This document shows positions 1 through 11,942 of a DNA stretch of 64,000 nucleotides, in pieces; positions within the stretch are counted from its first letter, which is position 1; every line of letters begins with the position of its first letter. The translations under genes and the position numbers were made by a program. Source of the DNA: Dromiciops gliroides (taxonomy: Eukaryota; Chordata; Mammalia; Microbiotheria; Microbiotheriidae); NCBI RefSeq assembly GCF_019393635.1, contig NC_057861.1, forward strand, positions 170,856,577-170,920,576. The letters run 5' to 3'. The notes beneath the pieces were generated by a model. It saw only the letters and a program-made list of their open reading frames with translations. It had not been told where the DNA came from and did not search any database.

Positions 1-425
1 TACCATTATTACACAAATGCTAAAAACTTGATAACTAAAACCCTTATTCAAAATTTCTTTTATGAGACGATGTTATCCCTAATATCTAAATCATGGAAAT
101 ACAAAGTGAAGAAATATCATCAAATATCATCACGGAATGCCAACTAAAACACTGACATAAAAACCTGACATAAACTACATCAACTTATGAAAAAAAAATT
201 GTATGATCCAATTGGATTCACACTAGATGTGCATAAATGCTTCAACTTAAAAAAAATACAACACAACATAATCTTATTAAAAACAAAGCATCCAAAACCA
301 ATGGATTATATTAATAGATGCAGAAAAGACTTTTGGCCAAATAAAGCACTCATTTATGCTAAAAATCCTATGCAGTATAGGCAGAAAAGAATATTGAATA
401 TAATAAAATGTATCTATCCAAATTT

Positions 426-730
426 TGTTGTTGTTCCTTCATTCTCAAAGAGGATCATGACCTTGGGATGATGTCATGACTTGCACTGAATTGTATTTAA
501 GTGAGGGAGGACTATTCAAGGTCATCAACCTCACTCTCTACTCCAGAGCCATCTGGGTCCAGTGGCAAGATATACATCAGCACAACTGGAGATGGCCCTG
601 GATGTTTATGGTAAGTGGCGTTAAGTGACTTGCCCAGGGTCACAAAGCTAGTGTCTGAGGTGAGATTTGCACTCAAGTCCTCTTGAGTTCAGGGGTCAGT
701 ACTCTAACCATTGTGCCACCTAGCTGCCCC
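426..730 (-). mobile_element. long marsupial tRNA-derived SINE, full length
   Basis: Minus-strand copy with the usual tRNA-like head (complement of CTAGCTGCCCC at the right end), the GTGACCCTGGGCAAGTCACTT block, then a distinct ~170-bp 3' domain containing GGCCATCTCCAG, GGACCCAGATGGCTCTGGAG and CAAGTCATGACATCA, ending in a short AACAACAAC tail. The same 3' domain occurs at 4205-4395. The tail type suggests an RTE-mobilised family; I assign no name. Confidence 0.8.
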
Positions 731-739
731 AAAGCCAAA

Positions 740-1780
740 GGTTAACTTTATAGGCAATGAAGAAACCCCAGAAGTTCCCCCAAGAGAGGAGTAAAGGAAA
801 GATGCCCTGTTATTTGATATAGTTTTTGGGATGTTATTAAGAATGAAAGACAAGGGAGTGGGGATTGGGGTGGCTGGGGAACAAGCTTAGCAAAGAAGTG
901 ACAAAACTATGCAAAGCTCTTGATCATTTACTTAGAAAATCCTGCAGAATTTGCAAAGGAACTAATTATGAAACTTAGCTTCAGTAAAGTTCCAGGCAGC
1001 AATATAAACCCACAAAAATCAAAAGCATTTCCGTGAATATAGTGGGATATTACTTTATGCAATCTGAACTAATGCCAAGTGAATTAAACAGATCCAAGAC
1101 AACAATATTCACAACATCTACAGGAATATAAGTAGAATGTACAATACTAACACTCAAACTTTAATGCTTGGCTCCCAGGAAGAGGTATAAAAAGGTATCA
1201 CCTCTCATTCCTCAACTCACACACACACACCCCTTTTTGCAGAGGTGGGGAGCTATAGAAATAAGATTACACAGTTTTCAGACTTTTTGATATGCTTTTG
1301 AGATGCTGTTTAATTTTGCAGAATATCCCCTTTTTTCCCCTTTATTATAAGGATGCTTCTCTGGCAGAGGAATGAAGGTGGGATATTATTGGCAAATATA
1401 GATAACTGATATCAATAGAAAGTATTAGGAAATATTCTCATATTCTTTAGAATACTGGAAAGCATACAAAGCAAGGATAGTATGTGTATCATCGTGTTTC
1501 CACATGATTTTAATTTCTTCTGCCAGGTATTTAGAAAGGTTGGGGATTAGTTGTATCCATTAATCATCTCACTCCTCTTAAACTAACAAAATATTCTAGG
1601 CACAAGAACTTCTTCTCAATCAAGTAAGAACAATTGAACAAGTTGGGAAAGAGTAGAATCCTTATATATCTAGAAAGAAAAAAAATGATGCTAGATTAAA
1701 AAGTATATTTGAATTAGCTAAAGATAGTCATGACTGGTGATAATTTTGGAAATAGAAAGACAATTAACAATCTAGCATTT
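740..1780. other. unassigned AT-rich DNA
   Basis: Neither gene nor transposon recognised; a short CACACA run lies near 1219. Confidence 0.35.
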
Positions 1781-1782
1781 AT

Positions 1783-1926
1783 GGACAGCTAGGTGGCAGA
1801 GTGCATAAAGCACAGGCCCTGGATTCATGAGGACCTGAGTTCAAATGCAGCCTCAGACACTTGAGACTTACTAGCTGTGGGACCCTGGACAAGTCACCTA
1901 ACTCTCATTGCCCTGCAAAGAAAAAG
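1783..1926 (+). mobile_element. short marsupial SINE (WSINE/SINE1-like)
   Basis: GGACAGCTAGGTGGCAGAGTG start, CTGAGTTCAAATGCAGCCT (B-box-like) and GACAAGTCACCTAACTC, then a short A-rich end. More diverged than the other copies. Confidence 0.85.
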
Positions 1927-2430
1927 AATATAGCATCCAAGTTTATGACCACCTCAGTAAGGGAAGCAGCCAAGCATTTGAAAGGGAATTGTTTTTTTTT
2001 TGAGGAGGTATAGAAGAGAAGAGAGCATGTTGGCACAATTGAGGGAGTAGGAATACATACTCTCCAGGTAGACCCAGATACAGTAACTTGAGTTTGGAAG
2101 CAGCTTTGAGAATTTGAAAGTCTGGCAGAAGAAAAGAGGGAGGGGCTCAAGAATACAAAAGCCCTCAGAACCAAAAGTTGCTCTCTAGGGAGGAACAGAC
2201 TCAGAGAATCCAGCCCAGAAACCCTCCAAGAAAAGCCCAGGGGGATGTTTCTGAGGATTTCACTGAGAGAAAAAGTTCCTATCAAAGGTGTGAATTTCCT
2301 TTGCCCCAAGGGTTCCCTACAGATATGCCTCACTGTCATTAGCAACAAAGCTATGTTCATTCTCTCTTAGAAAATGAGTATGTTCATTTGTAGGAGAGTG
2401 AATTTCAGAATGTGGGTGGGAATGCTTTGT

Positions 2431-2510
2431 AGAGTCAGCTAAATGGCACAGTGGATAGAGTACTATAAAGTCAGCAAGACCTGAGTTCCAGTCCTACCAT
2501 TTTAGCTTTG
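2431..2510 (+). mobile_element. partial, diverged SINE
   Basis: Only the head is recognisable (CAGCTAAATGGCACAGTGG … GACCTGAGTTCCAGTCC). The tail half is lost or unrecognisable. Confidence 0.6.
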
Positions 2511-2663
2511 CTTTGAGCTTATTGTGACTACAAACTAACTGACTGTAAAGTTTGGCAGGTACTTCTGAGTTATAGTAATAGCAACCTAGATGCAAGTTTA
2601 CTCCTAAACCTGGGAGGAGCAGCTTCACACCACAAGAACAGGAATTCTGGAGGTGATTCCACT

Positions 2664-2693
2664 GATCTAGCTAGGTAGCTAGCGAGCTAGATC
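2664..2693. repeat. 30-bp perfect-armed inverted repeat
   Basis: GATCTAGCT (2664-2672) and AGCTAGATC (2685-2693) around a spacer that itself contains TAGCTA-type palindromes. Confidence 0.9.
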
Positions 2694-2839
2694 TCTTTCA
2701 TTTTCTCTAAAAATAATAATCTAATCAATGTTACCATTCTGTCAGGAAAAGATATGAAACTGCTGCCCTAAGACCATATTTACATTTCTTGTTACTGCCT
2801 AGACCCAAACTCTTTTCCCCAGCCATCATTTCTTGTGTT

Positions 2840-3000
2840 GTATCTGCTGGCATTGTCATGTGTAATGTGCTGGCATATCCAGCACTCTCTGCATACCCAG
2901 CTTTGTTAGAATGTAAACTCCTTGACAACAGGGACAGACTTACTTTTTTTTTTTTAATTTGCAATCCCAATCCCTAGTACAGAGCATAGAACATAGAACA
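2840..3000 (+). mobile_element. ancient L2/CR1-type LINE 3' fragment
   Basis: GTAAACTCCTTGACAACAGGGACAG followed by CCCTAGTACAGAGCATAGAA matches the common L2-type ending (TGTAAGCTCC…GGGCAGGGAC…AGCACAGTGCC). A T-rich stretch interrupts it. Confidence 0.5.
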
Positions 3001-3021
3001 TTATAGGTGATATGGGGAAAA

Positions 3022-3067
3022 TGGGGTAGGGGGTTTGCATAGGGGTAGGGGTTTGGGTAGGGGTTAG
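3022..3067 (+). repeat. G-rich telomere-like patch
   Basis: GGGGTAGGGG-type runs with TTTGGG and TTAGG units; four G-runs within 3042-3063. Confidence 0.75.
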
Positions 3068-3102
3068 GCGTTCTTAGGAATTCCTCTTTAAAGAATTACA
3101 CC

Positions 3103-3259
3103 TGGGGGGCAGCTAGGTGGCACAGTGGATAAAGCACTGGCCCTGGATTCAGAAGGACCTGAGTTCAAATCCGGCCTCAGACACTTGACACTTACTAGGT
3201 GTGTGACACTAGGCAAGTCATTTAACCCTCATTGCCCCACCAAAAAAAAGAAAAGAAAA
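3103..3259 (+). mobile_element. short marsupial SINE with target-site duplication
   Basis: Full-length copy from GGGGGGCAGCTAGGTGGCAC to an A/G-rich tail. Flanked by AAGAATTACACC at 3091-3102 and 3260-3271, a clean L1-type duplication. Confidence 0.95.
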
Positions 3260-4140
3260 AAGAATTACACCCTTTTGCACACAAAACCAATAGAATAAGA
3301 TGGTAGTTTATTTAGGGCAGGGAAAGGGAAGGGAAACCAAGAGAGAAATCATTGAACTTCTCATGGAGAGAAAGGCATGGCACAGAACATGGCTCTGACT
3401 GATCTTCTTGAGCAGAAGACCGGCAGGTACTTTTAGAGAGGACTGATGGGGGTGACCATCTCACTGTGGAAAGTTCCCTTAGTGAGGGAGGACCATCCCC
3501 CACTGGTGGTGGCTGGAGGAGTTGGGTGAAGGGCTTGGCTGCAGATCTCTCAAGCCATTTCCTCAGGACACCAAGGCAGCAGCCACACCTAATCTTATCT
3601 CCCCAGGGTTGAGGGAGACTAGAATGAAGGGTAGAGGTCCTGAAGCTATCTCACTGTCTCAGTCCGATTTGGTTCCACTTATCTCTTTAGGTATGTCTGT
3701 CCTTTGGATTAGTGTCTCTAAGAGAAGGTTCTTTGATGTGCCCCAGAGAACTTCGGGGGTGCTCTGGAACCATAACATAGGTATAAAATAAATATTTATA
3801 AATTGGCAGTATATTTGTAGACAAGAAAGGGCTGATTGGTGATTTCTATTAGGTGAATAACCATACTGGGAGTGATGGTTAATGGATAAATATCATTTTG
3901 GAAAATGGTCTCTAGGAATGTGCTAGAAGAATGGAGTAGAGATGATGAATTCTAACTGCCTATATGATTTGTAAATCCATACTCTGAATCCCCCCCCTGC
4001 TACTAGGACATTTATGTGTATGAGTACATGTATGTGCATGTGCATATGTATATGTGTGTATGTATCTGTATCTACATCATGTGTATCTGTCTTTGCTCAG
4101 TTAATTTCCACTGCCTGGAAAGCCCTTTCCATTGCTATCT

Positions 4141-4395
4141 ATAAGTCAGATACTTAATAGCTGTGTGACCCTGGGCAAGTCACTTAACCCCAATTTCCTT
4201 AAACACCCTAGGCCATCTCCAGTCATCCTGATATATATCTTGCTATTGGACCCAGATGGCTCTGGAGAAAAGAATGATGTTCATGACCTTACACAGCCCT
4301 CCTTCACTGAAAATCCAATTCAGTACAAGTCATGACATCAACCCAACATCATGGTCCTCTTTGAGAACAAAGGACAAAACAACAACAACAATTTG
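4141..4395 (+). mobile_element. long marsupial SINE, 5' truncated
   Basis: Begins inside the conserved tRNA-related part (CTGTGTGACCCTGGGCAAG) and continues through the same 3' domain as the copy at 426-730, ending in AACAACAACAA. An open frame at 4132-4335 is a by-product of this repeat. Confidence 0.8.
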
Positions 4396-4624
4396 CTGTA
4401 AGTAAAGACAATAGTCATAGGTTCTGTGGATATAAAAAAATCATGGTCTCTTCTGAGTCCAATATTGCTTTCACATCAATTCAGACTCCTATTTTTTCAG
4501 TGGAGTCTTCCCAGGTCATCCCAGGTCTCACTAATCACTCCTAAATGTCTATACCAATTACTGCCTCTGTGACACATTTAACAATTAGCATATGTTTCCC
4601 TGTACTATTGTTTAATGGTTTTAT

Positions 4625-4740
4625 GTGCATATCTTGTTTCTCCAACTAGATTAGATGTCCCTTGAAGGCAGGGACCATGATTCACATATCATTGTATTCT
4701 CAGAGCCAAGTACAATATCTTTACTTAATTGGCACTTTGT
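4625..4740 (+). mobile_element. ancient L2/CR1-type LINE 3' fragment
   Basis: TAGATGTCCCTTGAAGGCAGGGACCATG, then CAGAGCCAAGTACAATATC: the degenerate L2-type end. Confidence 0.55.
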
Positions 4741-5030
4741 ACTGATGCTGCTAATGATGATTAGTATCCTACTGATGTTTAATAAAGATCCTACCTAGAC
4801 TGCATATGTTCATAATTGCTACTAAGCAGCTGAATAGTATACCAGTTTGTTTCTATCTTTGTTCAAATAGCAATCTTTAAAAATAAGAATGAAATATAAT
4901 AACACCTTAAAATTGAAGACAACAGGTTCAGAAGACTTAACAGGGCTAAACTGGGGATGGATAGAGGAGGTAGAAAAAGGTAAGTATCATTCCCCCACTC
5001 CTTCTTATGAACAGAGGAGTGGTTTTATTT

Positions 5031-5198
5031 GTTTATTTGTTTGTTTGTTTGTTTATTTATTTTGTGGGGCAATGAGGGGTAAGTGACTTGCCCAGGGTCA
5101 CACAGCTAGTAAGTGTCAAATGTCTCAGGCTGGATTTGAATTCAGGTCCTTCTGAATCCAGGGTCAGTGCTTTTATTATGCCACCTAGCTGCCCCCAA
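5031..5198 (-). mobile_element. short marsupial SINE, reversed
   Basis: T-rich (GTTT/ATTT) tail complement at 5031-5064, then GGGGCAATGAGGGGTAAGTG … CACCTAGCTGCCCC. A TGTTTTATTT/GGTTTTATTT pair at 5021-5030 and 5199-5208 is a likely target-site duplication. Confidence 0.9.
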
Positions 5199-5996
5199 TG
5201 TTTTATTTTTTATCCTATATCTTGACCCAAACTGAAAGACTCAATCTAGTTATCAAGATGATAGCAAAAAATGCCTACTAGTTAATTTTTGTACTTTCTT
5301 CAATAGCTTTGAAGCATTTTTAAGCATAGTAGAAATATAATAAATGTTTTTCAACTGTACACATAATGAATGAAATAACTTATACAAGGTTATAAATTTG
5401 AGAAATATGTATGCCCCCCAAATTACTTTCACTGATGAAAGATGGGAAATTCTTCTTCCTTAATATTCTTGGATGAGAGTGTCCACTCACTTCCCAAATA
5501 TTCCTAGTACACTATCTGGATCTTCTTTTGCTGACATTACTACCTACTTTGTGTTATATACATTTGTTTATATTCCAAAATTTCCACACACTAAACTATA
5601 AATTTCTTGAGGACAAAAAATATAACATTTAAGTGTATGTATATATACATCATGCATGTATGCATGTATTCCCAGCTCCCAGAATTATCTTTTAAATATA
5701 TAATTAAATTAACATAAATTATATATTTGTTAAATTAAACTGGACAAAATCTAAAATGGAGGCAGAAAAAAGCCTAATAATGTCAAATTATATAAGTTCT
5801 CAAATCAAATAATCTTAAAGGACCTCATATTCACCGGTTAATTTTTAAGCTTGGTAACTTTTTTTTTTAACATTTGTGGAGAAAAGGAAATAGGATATGT
5901 ACCTTAAAATATAGAGAAATCCTAGGTCATGCCTACTTAAGAATTTAAATCCTGAAAATATCCATTTTTTCACAGAATAGAGGAAACAAATGACAT

Positions 5997-6143
5997 GGGG
6001 AGCAGCTAGGTGGTGCAGTGGATAGAGCACTGGCCCTGGAGTCAGGAGGACCTGAGTTCAAATCCAGCCTCAGACACTTGAGACTTACTAGCTGTGTGAC
6101 TCTGGGCAAGGCACTTAACCCCAAATGTCTCACCAAAAAAACA
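5997..6143 (+). mobile_element. short marsupial SINE with target-site duplication
   Basis: Full-length copy flanked by AAACAAATGACAT at 5984-5996 and 6144-6156. The minus-strand open frames across it are repeat-derived. Confidence 0.95.
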
Positions 6144-6319
6144 AAACAAATGACATAAAAAGCCTTTATCTGAGACCATAAGTGTCACGCAGTTTTAATA
6201 TCTAACTTTTGTGTGATTTCTCTTCTTTGCAAATATCCATGTCTGTCAACGTTAACCTCGCCATCTATAACTCACCTGGGCATCTTTCTGAGGCCTTTTC
6301 TTCACCAGCTACCTGATAG

Positions 6320-6347
6320 TCAAGGTCAAGGTCAAGGTCAAGGTCAA
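6320..6347 (+). repeat. tandem TCAAGG hexamers = overlapping nuclear-receptor half-sites
   Basis: Four overlapping copies of TCAAGGTCA at 6320-6328, 6326-6334, 6332-6340 and 6338-6346. TCAAGGTCA is the extended half-site known for monomeric orphan receptors such as ERR and SF-1 (NR5A). It may be only a hexameric microsatellite; binding is inference. Confidence 0.6.
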
Positions 6348-6704
6348 TATTCAAACCTCAAATTGCATTGTAGTCCTATAGATACTCAAAGCAGCAATGA
6401 TCTTCATCTTATTCTAAACTTTGCTTTTATCTAAGGATATGCTAAAGTAGTTAAATAAGTATTATCTTATAAAATGAATGTTGTGATAACTTCCCAGTAG
6501 GAGGATTAAGATTATGCTAGTAAAGAATTAAGAAAACAAATTGAAGAAATTCAGTCTAAATGGGAAAGGGGAGTGGCAAGACTTCCACCAGGTAAGGCTG
6601 GCCCTTGAAAAAACTCTGAAGTCAGCAACATTTGTCTTCCATATGTCTCCCTTGTTTTACATTCCCCTCCACCAAATCCCATGCTATTCCTCTCAATTTT
6701 GTTG

Positions 6705-6706
<2 letters not shown>

Positions 6707-6746
<40 letters not shown>

Positions 6747-6747
6747 T
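6707..6747. repeat. (AAT)n microsatellite
   Basis: About 13 uninterrupted trinucleotide units. Confidence 0.97.
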
Positions 6748-6899
6748 TTCGTTACTGAAAAGAGGGCAAGAGGATATGAAAAACTTACCTTCCACTACTA
6801 ATAGGGAGTCAGGAATAAGGCAACCAGTCTACCAAGATGAACACTTTGAACATATGGAAATTTAAGGGGCCTTTAGACTTCTTTAATATGTATCTAGAA

Positions 6900-7200
6900 A
6901 AGAAATTGCCATCCAGGGTCTTTGCACTGTTTCTCTGAGCATTATCTGTTGATTTATTTAATAAAACTGAGGCCTAAGCATCACTGGAAACTCAGCTTCC
7001 AATGGAACACTCCCATGCTGTGATTGGTGATGTGATAAGTAATTTTCTTTTAATGCCAGCACATACCATTTAGCACCATATTTAACTGAATGATGAAAAT
7101 CACTCATTTTTCATCCACTTGCTTAACCGGCACCCACTGTAATCGATCTAGTATAGCCATAGCTTAATGCTAGATACATTTTAATAGACCTCACTTTTAA
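6900..7200. other. repeat-free stretch, candidate conserved non-coding element
   Basis: No repeat recognised. It contains an inverted CCAAT box (ATTGG 7023-7027) close to GATAAG (7034-7039) and homeobox-like TAAT cores. Candidate regulatory status is inferred from motif content alone. Confidence 0.2.
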
Positions 7201-7374
7201 ATTTACAACAAGCATTTAAATGTTTAATTCCTTCATATTTATATCTTTATTCTTTAATAACATTGGAGTATAGATGAATAGGCTGTTAAGATAACAAGAG
7301 CACAGTGGGTACCTAGAGAAAGTGAACCACTAAAAAGAGTCTTTTATTTACAGTTTGCAGTAATGAACATATTT

Positions 7375-7376
7375 GT

Positions 7377-7407
<31 letters not shown>

Positions 7408-7409
7408 TT
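7375..7409. repeat. (TG)n(TA)n microsatellite
   Basis: TG units passing directly into TA units. Confidence 0.95.
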
Positions 7410-7894
7410 AATCCACAAAATAGAATAAATCCAAATAAAATCAATGTCAATGAGAATTGAAAGTCAAATAATGCTTCAATCTGTTAATTCATATGAAGTT
7501 GTCAATAGGATCATAGCAGAAAATGATAAGTACAGATTAAATATATAGATAAGTAAACAAAGCTTAATTTACTGACAGTTTCAATAAAAGTTGAAATTTT
7601 TATTATGACTTATTTCATATCAATTAGAAGACATCTTTAGTTCTCAATTATTTTTTAAAACGAGTAATGTCATTTAAATATAATCACTTCCACTAAGCAT
7701 TTTGAAATAAATCTTCTCATTCTGAGACTGTAACTCCAAAATAGTCGTGCTTTCTTCCTGCCTCTGCTTGATGGGGTACTTTACTGGAAAGAACCACCTC
7801 TAGGCTCCTGATATATATATTATTCTGCTACCAGAGACTAGAGGTAGTGAAAGGAGGAGATAGAATGGAAGTTCTAGAAAGCATGGAATATTTC

Positions 7895-7975
7895 ATTCTT
7901 GTTTTCTCATTCCTAATGCCTTGCACAGTGTCTAGCACAGAGTTGGCACTTAATAAATGCTTATTGGGTAGAATT
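7895..7975 (+). mobile_element. L2-type LINE 3' end
   Basis: CTTGCACAGTGTCTAGCAC … GGCACTTAATAAATGCTT is the common L2/CR1-type 3' terminus. Confidence 0.7.
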
Positions 7976-8239
7976 CACCTGCTAAAAACAATCTTCTCAT
8001 CCTTCCTTCTTGGATATGAATATAACTACACATTATTGGAATATATGAATACAGCTACATTCCACTGGGCTTATATTATTAGCTCAAGTTATCATGCATG
8101 TACCAATCAAATTAATGTTAAGAGAGGTTAGATTCTTAAGCAGGTGATTGTTATATTAAAGCAGGCTCCCTAATAAGTTATACTGTTATTCTAAGTCATG
8201 AGAAGAACCCAATAAATATCAAATAAACATAAGAAAAAA

Positions 8240-8700
8240 CCCTTTTTTCCTTTAAATTTAATTTTACTTCTTTTATATTAATGTTCATTTTTCCCCCTCT
8301 TCCTCACACTTCCCTTTCTCCTACACCAATGACTGGGGAGTGGTGGCGGGGACACAAGGGGAGAAAGAAAAAGAAAATCTTGACAGCAAATCTGCAAGGT
8401 CAAGCAAAGTAGATCCCCACTTTGACAATATCTAAGCATGCATGTCTTATTCTACATCTTGAGTCCACCACCCCTCTTGCAGTAGGTGGTAGGATGGTTC
8501 ATTTTCAGTTTGTGGTTTATCAGTGAATTGATCAGTGTTCTCAAGTCTTCAAAAAATGTTTTCTTTATTATATCGTTATTGTATAAAGTATTCTTCTGAT
8601 TTCACTTTTTTTTTCTTCACTTATTTTTCTTCATTGATTCAAACAAATCTTCCAAGGAAGAAAACTTGCAAAATATGTCATGAAATCTCTACTTTATATA
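8240..8700 (-). mobile_element. old L1 3' fragment
   Basis: Order and wording resemble the reversed L1 3' end: A-rich tail complement, C/T-rich block near 8292-8330, and a later segment (8565-8660) that aligns by eye with the reversed ORF2 C-terminal/3' UTR junction seen near 19490-19560. Strongly diverged, so boundaries and assignment are approximate. Confidence 0.5.
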
Positions 8701-8769
8701 TATGTATGTGTATATATATATACACAAACACACATTCACTTAATAGGAACAAAATGCTTCACTAATACA

Positions 8770-10890
8770 AATGTCCACCTAGTAGGAAATTTTTAATAAC
8801 TTTGAGAAATCAAAGATTAAAGAAAGAATATTTCAGTATGAGTTACAAAATTACAAAACAACACACATGCCTTACAATAGAACCTTTTGTAGATTGTTTG
8901 AATTAGAAAGTAAATTGTGGCTGAGAAACCTTTAATATGCAAATTATAATGTAAATCCATGATTCTTTTTATGAACTATTCCTGGGAGAAGGCAAACTTC
9001 TTTTTCTAAAGACAACAAGAAATCAGAAAGTAATTAGTTTGTCAATTCCTCCCTTTCTATGGTTCTATCTACTTCTATATAACCTATATATAACCAACAT
9101 ATTAAGTATAAAATAAGGAGGAATGTGGCTCACAAATAGTTTTTCAAGTGAGAAAGTTTGGGAAATGCTAGTCAGCACACTATAAACAAATACTTTAAAA
9201 TAAATGAAGCAAAGATACAAAAAATGAAAGGTTGAATTAATTTAGACTATCAAGGTTTTTCTATAAAATGTTAAATTGTTGAATTGTTAAAGTCAACCAG
9301 ACAAATGGCAAGTTACTGAAAATGTTGGTCAAACTGGTTTTTTGATTTCATCTTCCACAAATAGTATTTAAATCCCTACTATGTGCACATCACTGTGCTC
9401 AATTAATGATACTGACATTGCTGTCTCTAGCTTACACTCTAATGTAGCAGATAAATTTCAATTTTCAATTCATTCAAGACAGTTGATTAATCTACTTCAT
9501 GTAAATGCAAAAGATAGAAGAAGCTCACATTTCAATGGACTTGTATTTTCCCCTCCTATCAAAATGTCAGTCTTGTTTTATAGACATAGGCATAAAGTTG
9601 TTAGCATATCTCACTGGTTTTGATATTTTTCCATCAATATTTTAAATTCAATGTATGATCATTGGAACAGAATAAGGAATAGAATTTCAGAGCACAGTTT
9701 AGAGGGCAATAAGTATTAAATTACTTACCCTGAGTGCCATAACAGGTAAAATGTCTTTAAATTTATTTTATAGAAGCTTTTAGAGTTTTTATTTATTACT
9801 ATCTGTAATGAACTTTGAGATCTTAGGAAATATGCAGTAGAATTAAAGTTTCTTGAGGTCAGTGACTTTTTGGGGAGGAGCAGAGGTTGGGGGGGGTCTT
9901 TTTCCCATTCTTCCAACATGATCTTATACTTAGTAATCATATAACAAATGCTTGTTTAATTGAATTGTTAAATAAAAGTACCAAAAGACAGAGTAATTAG
10001 CATATTTTAGGCAACCTTCAGTTATAACACAGATGAATAAAAATATAGGTGGCATCATTATTTACCATGGAAAGGACATCTGCTATACTCAACATAAAGA
10101 GGAAAGACTGTCTTGTTTTTTATATTTATATCCCCACTTCTTAGCACAGTATTGATCATATAGTAAATGCCTAATAAATGTTTTAATCCATCCATCTATA
10201 GATGTATGTCTGTATATATTTTCCTTATAATAGACTTAAGATGTTTTGATAGCCAATACTTAGAATGTGATTCCAAAAAAGTTCCAGGACCATTTAAACC
10301 CTTCATTTCCTTAATAGAGATATGAACTACTTTGTGTTCTGTCCTCTAACTAGGAATTGACTTGTTCTTGGCAGATGTAACTATCATTCATCAAGAAACT
10401 TGTAATGTAACCCTAATGCGATCACTAACCCTAATGGTGCTTACTATGTGTCCAATCAAGTCCTATTGATTAGAAAGTAGGGGAGACCACATGGACAACT
10501 TTTGTTGCTGTTTTTCTTTCCAACTCATTTCTATTCGGTTCTTGGTTCTTTCTCTTAATGTTTAGTTATGTAAGCTTACATTCGTTGAGACTATTATAAG
10601 AATAACAATTCAAGATCGTGATTAAAATGGTCTGATTGACAGAGATAATAGGTAGACAGACTTATTCACATACATAAAGACAAAGATTTATTGATATATA
10701 TCAAAACTCATTTCTACATGTAAAAACCAAATGTATAAATATAATACATATACACATATGCAGATAGATATAGATGGAGATATGTAGATATAGAGATTGA
10801 GAATGAGACAAAGCTAAAGATAGAGCTAGGGCTAGACATATGTAGTATCCCCAAAGTCTGAGTACAATTTTAAGCTATTAAAGGATAAAC
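8770..10890. other. AT-rich non-coding DNA, mostly unassigned
   Basis: I see no gene. A degenerate L2-type ending lies at 10115-10185 (CTTAGCACAGTATTG … CCTAATAAATG) and a CORE/L2-like piece near 9365-9415 (CCTACTATGTGCACATCACTG). Everything else is unassigned AT-rich sequence, with simple TA/GATA-like stretches at 10680-10830. Confidence 0.6.
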
Positions 10891-10905
10891 TGTCCTAGAA
10901 CTTTT

Positions 10906-11045
10906 TTTTTTTTGCATGGGGCAATGAGGGTTAAGTGATTTGTCCAGGGTCACACAGCTAGCAAGTGTCTGAGGCTGGATTTGAACTCAGGTCCTCCTGA
11001 ATCCAGGGCTGGTGCTTTATCCACTGTGCCACCTTGCTGCCCCCC
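10906..11045 (-). mobile_element. short marsupial SINE, reversed, with target-site duplication
   Basis: Poly(T), GGGCAATGAGGGTTAAGTG, TTTGAACTCAGGTCCTCC and CACCTTGCTGCCCC. AGAACTTTT at 10897-10905 and 11047-11055 flanks it. Confidence 0.93.
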
Positions 11046-11209
11046 AGAACTTTTTAAAAATCTCACTTAAAGTATTTACTGTTATAGCATCTTAAAACTA
11101 TTAAAGTTCAAAACTGCACAAGGTTTTGGGAACACTTGGTATAGTCATAAAGGTATATAAAGACATACAGATAACCAGCCAGCCAGATAGATAGATATAG
11201 ACATATTTA

Positions 11210-11404
11210 TTTGTTCATTTGTATTTATTTATTTATTCATCTATTTATTTGTTTGTTTGTTTATTTTTGCAGGACAATGAGGATTAAGTGACTTGCCCAG
11301 GGTCACACAGCTAGTAAGTGTCAAGTGTCTGAGGTCAGATTTGAACTCAGGTCCTCCTGAATCCAGGGGCAATGTTCTATCCACTGTGCTACCTAGTTGC
11401 CCCA
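11210..11404 (-). mobile_element. short marsupial SINE, reversed, with ATTT/GTTT-rich tail
   Basis: The 15-bp duplication ATATAGACATATTTA at 11195-11209 and 11405-11419 brackets both the degenerate (ATTT)n/(GTTT)n tail (11210-11262) and the SINE body. The tail has drifted from poly(A) to a tetranucleotide repeat. Confidence 0.93.
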
Positions 11405-11567
11405 ATATAGACATATTTAAAGAACTAAAATTTCATCTTGTCTTTCTACATATATTACATTGTGCTAAGTTTTTTTTAAATCATTTGACTTAGGATGATT
11501 AAATGTTATATTTCATAATCTATATTCCCTTTTGCCTCCCCATCCTCCCATGAAAATTGTTGCCTTC

Positions 11568-11587
11568 GTGGTGGTGGTGGTGGTGGT
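11568..11587. repeat. (GTG)n microsatellite
   Basis: Short run of GTG units. Confidence 0.9.
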
Positions 11588-11778
11588 TTTGACTATATAG
11601 CAGCAAGGTCATTTCAACATGACTGAAATAACAACCAAGTTCACCCCGATCCACATACATGGAGGGGCTTCTGGGTCTATTTGAGTTGATTTAAGTTTGG
11701 TTGCTCATGCAATACCAGGATTACCCAGGACCAACTAAAATTTAGGTGCCCATAACTATTTGGATGACTTAGGTAACT

Positions 11779-11942
11779 GTGTTGTTGTTGTTGTTGTTGT
11801 TGTTTTTTGGCAGGGCAATGAGGGTTAAATAACTCACCTAGGGTTACACAACTAGTAAGTATTAAGTGTCTGAGGCTGGATTTGAACTCAGGTCCTCCTG
11901 AATCCAGTGCCAATGCTTTATCCACTGTGCCACCTAGCTGCC
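11779..11942 (-). mobile_element. short marsupial SINE, reversed, with (GTT)n tail
   Basis: (GTT)n at 11779-11803 merges into TTTTTTGGCAGGGCAATGAGG and the SINE body, ending CACCTAGCTGCC. The tail is a nascent trinucleotide microsatellite; it gives the poly-Q run in a spurious minus-strand frame. Confidence 0.9.

Noticed and set aside
11677..11925. Recurring frames such as …LDSGGPEFKSGLRHLTLTSCVTLGK…, also at 12467, 21910, 22825, 47076, 47635 and 52377
   Set aside because: The same peptide recurs at every short SINE because the SINE body has one open frame; it is not a gene family.
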